In this document: positions 5,366 to 6,039 of the stretch, piece by piece
Layout: the number at the start of each line of letters is the position of its first letter
Position numbering within the stretch: the first letter of the stretch is position 1
The notes under the pieces: model-generated
Told to the model about the DNA's origin: nothing
Databases searched by the model: none
Seen by the model: the letters and a program-made list of their open reading frames with translations, nothing else
Assembly (NCBI GenBank): GCA_031268065.1
Contig: JAIRXX010000285.1
Location: 1-6,039, forward strand
DNA: 6,039 bases
Direction of reading: 5' to 3'
Source of the DNA: Propionibacteriaceae bacterium
GTDB taxonomy: Bacteria; Actinomycetota; Actinomycetes; Propionibacteriales; Propionibacteriaceae
Program-made: the position numbers and the translations under genes

Positions 5366-5380
5366 GCGCCGCTTCGGCGC
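5366..5380 (-). terminator. GC-only stem-loop beside the glycogen synthase stop, possible minus-strand terminator
   Basis: GCGCCG and its complement CGGCGC flank a 3-nt loop, 3 nt beyond the convergent stop codon at 5384-5386. Read on the minus strand it is followed by A7, not T7, so it is not a classical terminator. Together with the adjacent hairpin it may still help stop minus-strand transcription. Confidence 0.4.
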
Positions 5381-5383
5381 GGC

Positions 5384-6039
5384 TCACTGGGATTGGTGCC
5401 AGGCGAGGGCCTTCTCGTAGACGCTGACAGTCTCGGCGGCAATCTTCGCCCAGGAGAATTCGTCGATGCAGCGCTGCCGGCCGGCCTTGCCGAACTGTTC
5501 CGCCTTGGCCGGGTCGCGGGTCAACTCGTTGACCGCCTCGGCGAATTCGGCTTCAAAACCCGCCACAAAGCCCGGATCACCGGCTTGGTCTGGATCGTAG
5601 GCCACCAGAGTGCCGGTGGTGCCGTCCACGACGACTTCCGGGATGCCTCCCACCGCCGACGCCACCACTGCCGTCTCACAGGCCATCGCCTCCAGATTTA
5701 CGATGCCCAGCGGTTCGTAGATCGATGGGCAGGCGAAGACAGTCGCATGGGTCAGCACTTGGCGCACCGCCGCCCTGGGCAGCATCTCCTGCACCCAAGT
5801 GACCGGACGCGCCTTGCTCAGCTCGCTGAACTCCTGGTCGAATTCGGCGGCGATTTCCGGGGTGTCCGGGGCGCCGGCCAAAAGCAGCAATTGTGTGTCC
5901 GGGTCGAAAAGCCGGGCCGCCCGCACCAGATGGACCAGGCCCTTCTGCCGGGTGATCCGGCCTACGAAGACGACGGTCGGGCGGTCCCGGTCGATTCCCA
6001 GCGAATCAACGACGTCGGTGGCGTAGTCGGGGGCGAATT
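5384..6039 (-). CDS. glgA: GT4-type glycogen synthase / alpha-maltose-1-phosphate synthase, Corynebacterium family (partial, N-terminus off the right edge)
   Basis: The enzyme transfers glucose from ADP-glucose either to a glucan chain (GlgA) or to glucose 1-phosphate, making maltose 1-phosphate (GlgM, the role shown for M. tuberculosis Rv1212c). The window holds the last 217 residues, which is the C-terminal nucleotide-sugar-binding Rossmann domain; the full protein would be about 390 residues. The fragment has VVFVGRITRQKG (22-33) with R27 and K32 as the phosphate-contacting pair. It also has the GT4 EX7E signature in SIYEPLGIVNLEAMAC (106-121, with E108 and E116). AVGGIPEVV follows soon after. 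These features indicate family GT4 rather than the GT5 GlgA of E. coli. The stop is at 5384-5386; the start lies beyond 6039. It is convergent with the DUF3117 gene across the terminator. GlgA and GlgM roles cannot be told apart from this fragment. Confidence 0.93.
   Translation of the reverse strand, partial: FAPDYATDVVDSLGIDRDRPTVVFVGRITRQKGLVHLVRAARLFDPDTQLLLLAGAPDTPEIAAEFDQEFSELSKARPVTWVQEMLPRAAVRQVLTHATVFACPSIYEPLGIVNLEAMACETAVVASAVGGIPEVVVDGTTGTLVAYDPDQAGDPGFVAGFEAEFAEAVNELTRDPAKAEQFGKAGRQRCIDEFSWAKIAAETVSVYEKALAWHQSQ

Overview
This is a high-GC (roughly 60-65 % by eye) stretch of actinobacterial core chromosome. The lineage call rests on four things. The dapD is of the mycobacterial/corynebacterial type. 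There is a DUF3117 mini-protein next to a membrane-anchored DivIVA-motif protein. The glycogen synthase is of the Corynebacterium-type GT4 family. Most genes lack a Shine-Dalgarno sequence and carry a TAGNNT -10 box a few bases before the ATG. Gene content resembles the Mycobacterium tuberculosis dapD-dapE-LOG-DivIVA-DUF3117-glgA neighbourhood (Rv1201c to Rv1212c, from memory) with different insertions. I cannot name the genus. No mobile element, CRISPR array, tRNA or rRNA is visible.

Layout: at the left edge is the 5' three quarters of dapD on the minus strand (1-731, C-terminus outside the window). Divergent from it, on the plus strand, come a SpoU/TrmH-family RNA 2'-O-methyltransferase (873-1691), a monoacylglycerol-lipase-like alpha/beta hydrolase (1800-2606), dapE (2686-3732), a LOG/TIGR00730-family nucleotide-processing protein (3793-4503), a one-helix membrane protein with a DivIVA motif (4673-5110) and a 56-residue DUF3117 protein (5147-5317). 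A strong intrinsic terminator (5335-5365) closes this run. Convergent from the right is the C-terminal half of a GT4 glycogen/maltose-1-phosphate synthase (5384-6039, N-terminus outside the window).

How the genes relate: DapD and DapE are two steps of the succinylase branch of meso-diaminopimelate/lysine synthesis, which feeds peptidoglycan. The DivIVA-motif membrane protein would fit a role near the growing cell envelope, but that is inference. The methyltransferase, hydrolase and LOG protein have no obvious mechanistic link to lysine synthesis; each appears to have its own promoter.

The most notable signal is regulatory. Five of the eight genes (dapD, methyltransferase, dapE, LOG, DivIVA-like) have a TAGNNT hexamer 6-8 nt before the ATG and no Shine-Dalgarno sequence, which predicts leaderless mRNAs. 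The hydrolase and DUF3117 instead have clear ribosome-binding sites. I found no convincing undescribed biological system here; the poorly understood part is the DivIVA-like/DUF3117 pair.
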